Of a stretch of DNA of 64,000 bases, positions 61,666 to 64,000 are shown piece after piece. A program made the translations under genes and the position numbers. This DNA is from Granulibacter bethesdensis CGDNIH1 (lineage in GTDB: Bacteria; Pseudomonadota; Alphaproteobacteria; Acetobacterales; Acetobacteraceae), in contig NC_008343.2 in NCBI RefSeq assembly GCF_000014285.2, positions 1,700,501-1,764,500 on the forward strand. The letters are read 5' to 3'. Numbering within the stretch: the stretch's first letter is position 1; each line of letters begins with the position of its first letter. The notes beneath the pieces were generated by a model. It was not told where the DNA came from. It saw only the letters and a program-made list of their open reading frames with translations, and ran no database searches.

Positions 61666-62154
61666 TCAGCCGGGCGCCTCCTCCGGTAAGGAAGAACGAG
61701 CCTCGGCAACCGGTTGACGCAGCGCATCGCTCAGCACGGTGGCCATACCGGCCAGCAGACCGCCATCACGACGGATATCGCCATGACGCAGCAGGTCGTG
61801 CAGCAGGAAAGCCAGCACATGGCTCGGCCCTTCCGGCTCGGCCCGCAGCGTGGCCAGCAATGCCTGACCATAGGCCGCCCCCAGCCCGCAATCGGTCAGA
61901 TAATCGCCGCTTGGCTCCGGCGCCCAAAAGCGCGTGCCACTGCCATCGCCGGCCACCCGCACAAAGGGCAGGGTGTGCAGACCCTGCGCAACGGCCTGAT
62001 CGGCCGCAGACGCCCCCAGCGCCATGCAGGGCGGCGTCCATGCAGTAAAAGGCGGCTTTGGCTGCTGGCATGGCATCGTGCTGTTCTCTGTTTCGCCTCC
62101 TGCCTCGGCAGAAAGCGATGACGGTTGTTTTTTCCTGTCAGTCTTTATGGCCAT
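61666..62154 (-). CDS. Hypothetical protein between tape measure and Dit-like genes
   Basis: A 162-residue protein that I do not recognise. It is alanine- and leucine-rich with HVLAFLLHDLLRHGDIRRDG and WAPEPSGDYLTDCGLGAAYG. Its place after the tape measure suggests a tail-assembly role. The region between it and the Dit-like gene has a long-loop inverted repeat (CTCCGCCCTG, then CAGGGCGGAG). Confidence 0.5.
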   Translation of the reverse strand: MAIKTDRKKQPSSLSAEAGGETENSTMPCQQPKPPFTAWTPPCMALGASAADQAVAQGLHTLPFVRVAGDGSGTRFWAPEPSGDYLTDCGLGAAYGQALLATLRAEPEGPSHVLAFLLHDLLRHGDIRRDGGLLAGMATVLSDALRQPVAEARSSLPEEAPG

Positions 62155-62331
62155 GAACGGCCCCTTCTTGATCGCTGCTCCGGACGGTTGTGGGGCCGTT
62201 CGATGCAGCCAGTTGCAGCATGTCGGTCGGTGTCATCACCCATGGCGTGAAAATGGCCATCGGTTTTTTCACTTTAGCGTTATTTTATGAAAATAAAGCG
62301 TATGTTTTCTTTTTCTCTTTTTTTATACAAT

Positions 62332-63990
62332 TTAGCCTTCCGATCTTTTGTCTCCGCTATTGGCTTGCCGGGCGAAGCCGTCAGCGCTGCCTTCCAGACT
62401 GTCGGACACACCCTGTGCGGCGAGGGCTGCGATGGTGTCGGCATCCCCGGACGGAGCAGTGATGGAAATGGAGGGCGCACCCACCGACACATTGGTGACG
62501 TAGCTGACCGCCCCTGCGGCGCGGCCAATGCTGTCGGGTTCTGCCGCACCATGCAGTGGATCACGCAGCAGGCTGACTGGCGGCAGCATGTCACCCAGCA
62601 CCTGCCGCAGGGCGGACAGACCGGGCAAAGGCGCGGGTGAAAGTGCGAGAGATGCGACAGGAGAAGCCGTTGGTACAGCGGGAGCCTCCATGGAGAAGAC
62701 TCCTTCCCTGCCTGCGTTTTCCCGGCCGGGATCGAGGAGTTCTGACGCGCCCCTTTCCGCATTTCCCCCTCCTGCAGCACGGTTTTCGACAGAAGAAGAA
62801 AGCGGGGACGGCAGCAGTGCCGCACGCCACGCGGTCAGACCGGACAGCAAGGAGGACGCCTCCCCTGCCAGGGCGGCGACAGGCCCGTGCCTGCCCTGCG
62901 CCTCGGCTGAGAGGCCCTCATCACCTGTCGTGGAGGATGGGACCGCCCTGTCCCGATGCTCCATGACAGGCAGCAGAGAGGTCAGAAGAAGCGGCAAGGA
63001 CGGAGCAGCGGCAGCTCCGTCCGAGTTGGTATCAGCCTCTTGCGGAGAAGCTTTCAGCGCCATCACCAAATTTTGAAGAATGTCAAGTCCTGACTGCGCT
63101 GTGTTGCCTGGCCCGATGCCTTCAGACATGGGGGAAAGGGAGGCATCCTCCGGCCTCGCGGTCCATGCTCGTATGGCGCCTTGCAGCGCGCCGGTCAGGT
63201 CGATCGCGCGCTCTGTCCCCGCAGGCTGCGTGGGCTGCCCGTCTGGCAACAGGCTCCTGAAAAGGCTGAAGGAGGCGCCGGTCGCCGAGGCTTGCGCCTC
63301 CTGCATCTCCTGCCGCAGGGAAGCGCGGAAAGCAGAAGCCGGATCATCGTTCCCCCCCTGCTGTATGGAGGGTTGCCCGGCCATCAGCTCCGGCGTGGCA
63401 GAAACGGGCGGAAGTTGCGGCAACAACAGAGCTTCCGCCTGCCGCATGATCCGCCGGGTCAGGGAAGTCTCCTGTACCGTTTCTTGCGAAGAAGACGCCG
63501 GCTCAAGCGCCGACAGCATCCTGTGCAGGGGGGGCCTCTCCATCTCGGCAGAAGGAAGGCTGGAAGGCGTGGCAAACTGCCCCATCATCGCCAGCGAGGC
63601 AGCTGGCACAAGCTGCATCAACGCACCCCGCATTGTCTGCGCCATGGCAGGCAGGGAGAGGGCCTCCCCACCCGCAACCATGCTCCCCGCCGCTGCGGCA
63701 GGGCCCTGCGCAGCGGCCGGGCTCTGCGCCCATGTCAGCATGGCTTGCGACATGGACTGCCCCGCCGACTGGATCGCCGACAGGGCAGGCATCAGCATAC
63801 CGGACATCGCATCGGCCTGGCTGCCGGCAGCATTGGATGGCTGAACACCCGAACCGCCCAGTTTCGCAGCCATGGCAGCGGTGCGTTCCATTTCCTCGCG
63901 CAGACGCGTCGTTTCGGCACGCGCCTCATCGATCCCGCTGCGGTCGAACTGAAACCGGATCAGCGTGACCAGTTCACGCAGAATGGCCAT
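62332..63990 (-). CDS. Phage tail tape-measure protein (short)
   Basis: A 552-residue protein. The N-terminus VTLIRFQFDRSGIDEARAET is the start typical of tape-measure proteins. The rest is Ala/Ser/Pro-rich with helical stretches and a C-terminal DTIAALAAQGVSDSLEG. It sets tail length; a protein this size would fit a fairly short tail. I see no strong membrane segments. ATG 63990 is near the right edge of the window, so earlier tail and head genes, if any, lie beyond. Confidence 0.7.
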   Translation of the reverse strand: MAILRELVTLIRFQFDRSGIDEARAETTRLREEMERTAAMAAKLGGSGVQPSNAAGSQADAMSGMLMPALSAIQSAGQSMSQAMLTWAQSPAAAQGPAAAAGSMVAGGEALSLPAMAQTMRGALMQLVPAASLAMMGQFATPSSLPSAEMERPPLHRMLSALEPASSSQETVQETSLTRRIMRQAEALLLPQLPPVSATPELMAGQPSIQQGGNDDPASAFRASLRQEMQEAQASATGASFSLFRSLLPDGQPTQPAGTERAIDLTGALQGAIRAWTARPEDASLSPMSEGIGPGNTAQSGLDILQNLVMALKASPQEADTNSDGAAAAPSLPLLLTSLLPVMEHRDRAVPSSTTGDEGLSAEAQGRHGPVAALAGEASSLLSGLTAWRAALLPSPLSSSVENRAAGGGNAERGASELLDPGRENAGREGVFSMEAPAVPTASPVASLALSPAPLPGLSALRQVLGDMLPPVSLLRDPLHGAAEPDSIGRAAGAVSYVTNVSVGAPSISITAPSGDADTIAALAAQGVSDSLEGSADGFARQANSGDKRSEG

Positions 63991-64000
63991 TGCCCTAACT

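Noticed and set aside
60426-62048. A 540-codon plus-strand frame
   Set aside because: It is antisense to the plug, Dit-like and hypothetical tail genes and shows no domain.

Overview
The window looks like chromosomal DNA from a GC-rich alphaproteobacterium, most likely an acetic acid bacterium (Acetobacteraceae; Granulibacter-like is a guess). The grounds are a Hint-domain surface protein, an NHLM-type peptide exporter, WbsX/FkbM surface-glycan genes, a UdgX/radical-SAM pair, and a Zur-type palindrome before a COG0523 GTPase. I found no rRNA, tRNA or CRISPR array.

Layout. 1-8.3 kb is a defence-like island. It holds a left-truncated MmeI-like adenine methylase, a HicA/HicB toxin-antitoxin pair inside the same operon, an SF2 helicase overlapping a GIY-YIG nuclease gene, and an sce7726-type nuclease-like protein. 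The last converges with a beta-family / ImmA-IrrE / membrane-protein operon. 8.3-10 kb is gene-poor: an inverted-repeat cluster, a frameshifted remnant of a phage holin gene and a very AT-rich block. 10.0-17.1 kb encodes two double-glycine-leader peptides and an NHLM HlyD/ABC1(C39)/ABC2 export system with no modification enzyme, so probably an unmodified microcin. 17.4-20.1 kb is UdgX plus its radical-SAM partner. 20.4-26.6 kb is heptose and glycan synthesis (hldD, a GT9-WbsX fusion, an FkbM methyltransferase, gmhA). 26.9-43 kb holds a succinate-semialdehyde dehydrogenase, a Hint protein, a large two-domain glycosyltransferase, crcB, an RND efflux pair with a divergent TetR regulator, a zinc-linked GTPase and a calpain-like secreted protease.

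43.1-64 kb is the tail and lysis end of a contractile-tail prophage or tailocin, all on the minus strand. In transcription order it has a tape measure, Dit-like protein, baseplate plug, wedge, spike, hub, baseplate J, a second hub, a second spike, a DUF2612 protein, fibres and lysis genes. Terminase and capsid genes are not in the window, so prophage and tailocin cannot be told apart.

The most unusual feature lies within this tail cluster. Seven paralogous AT-rich genes for small exported proteins share the motifs PPGPYH, TVN..GDWF.C and C.SDGE. Six of them run directly into a complete or broken copy of the hub gene through an ATGA stop/start overlap. Two separate arrays show the same architecture: one or more cassettes made of the small gene plus a 5' fragment of the hub gene, followed by a cassette with the complete hub. 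One array is built from a 657-bp tandem repeat with a 14-bp-stem hairpin in each unit, the other from an 805-bp duplication. Both spike genes and one hub gene are followed by intrinsic terminators, so these modules may be transcribed separately from the rest of the tail operon. I know of no described family or system that matches this arrangement.
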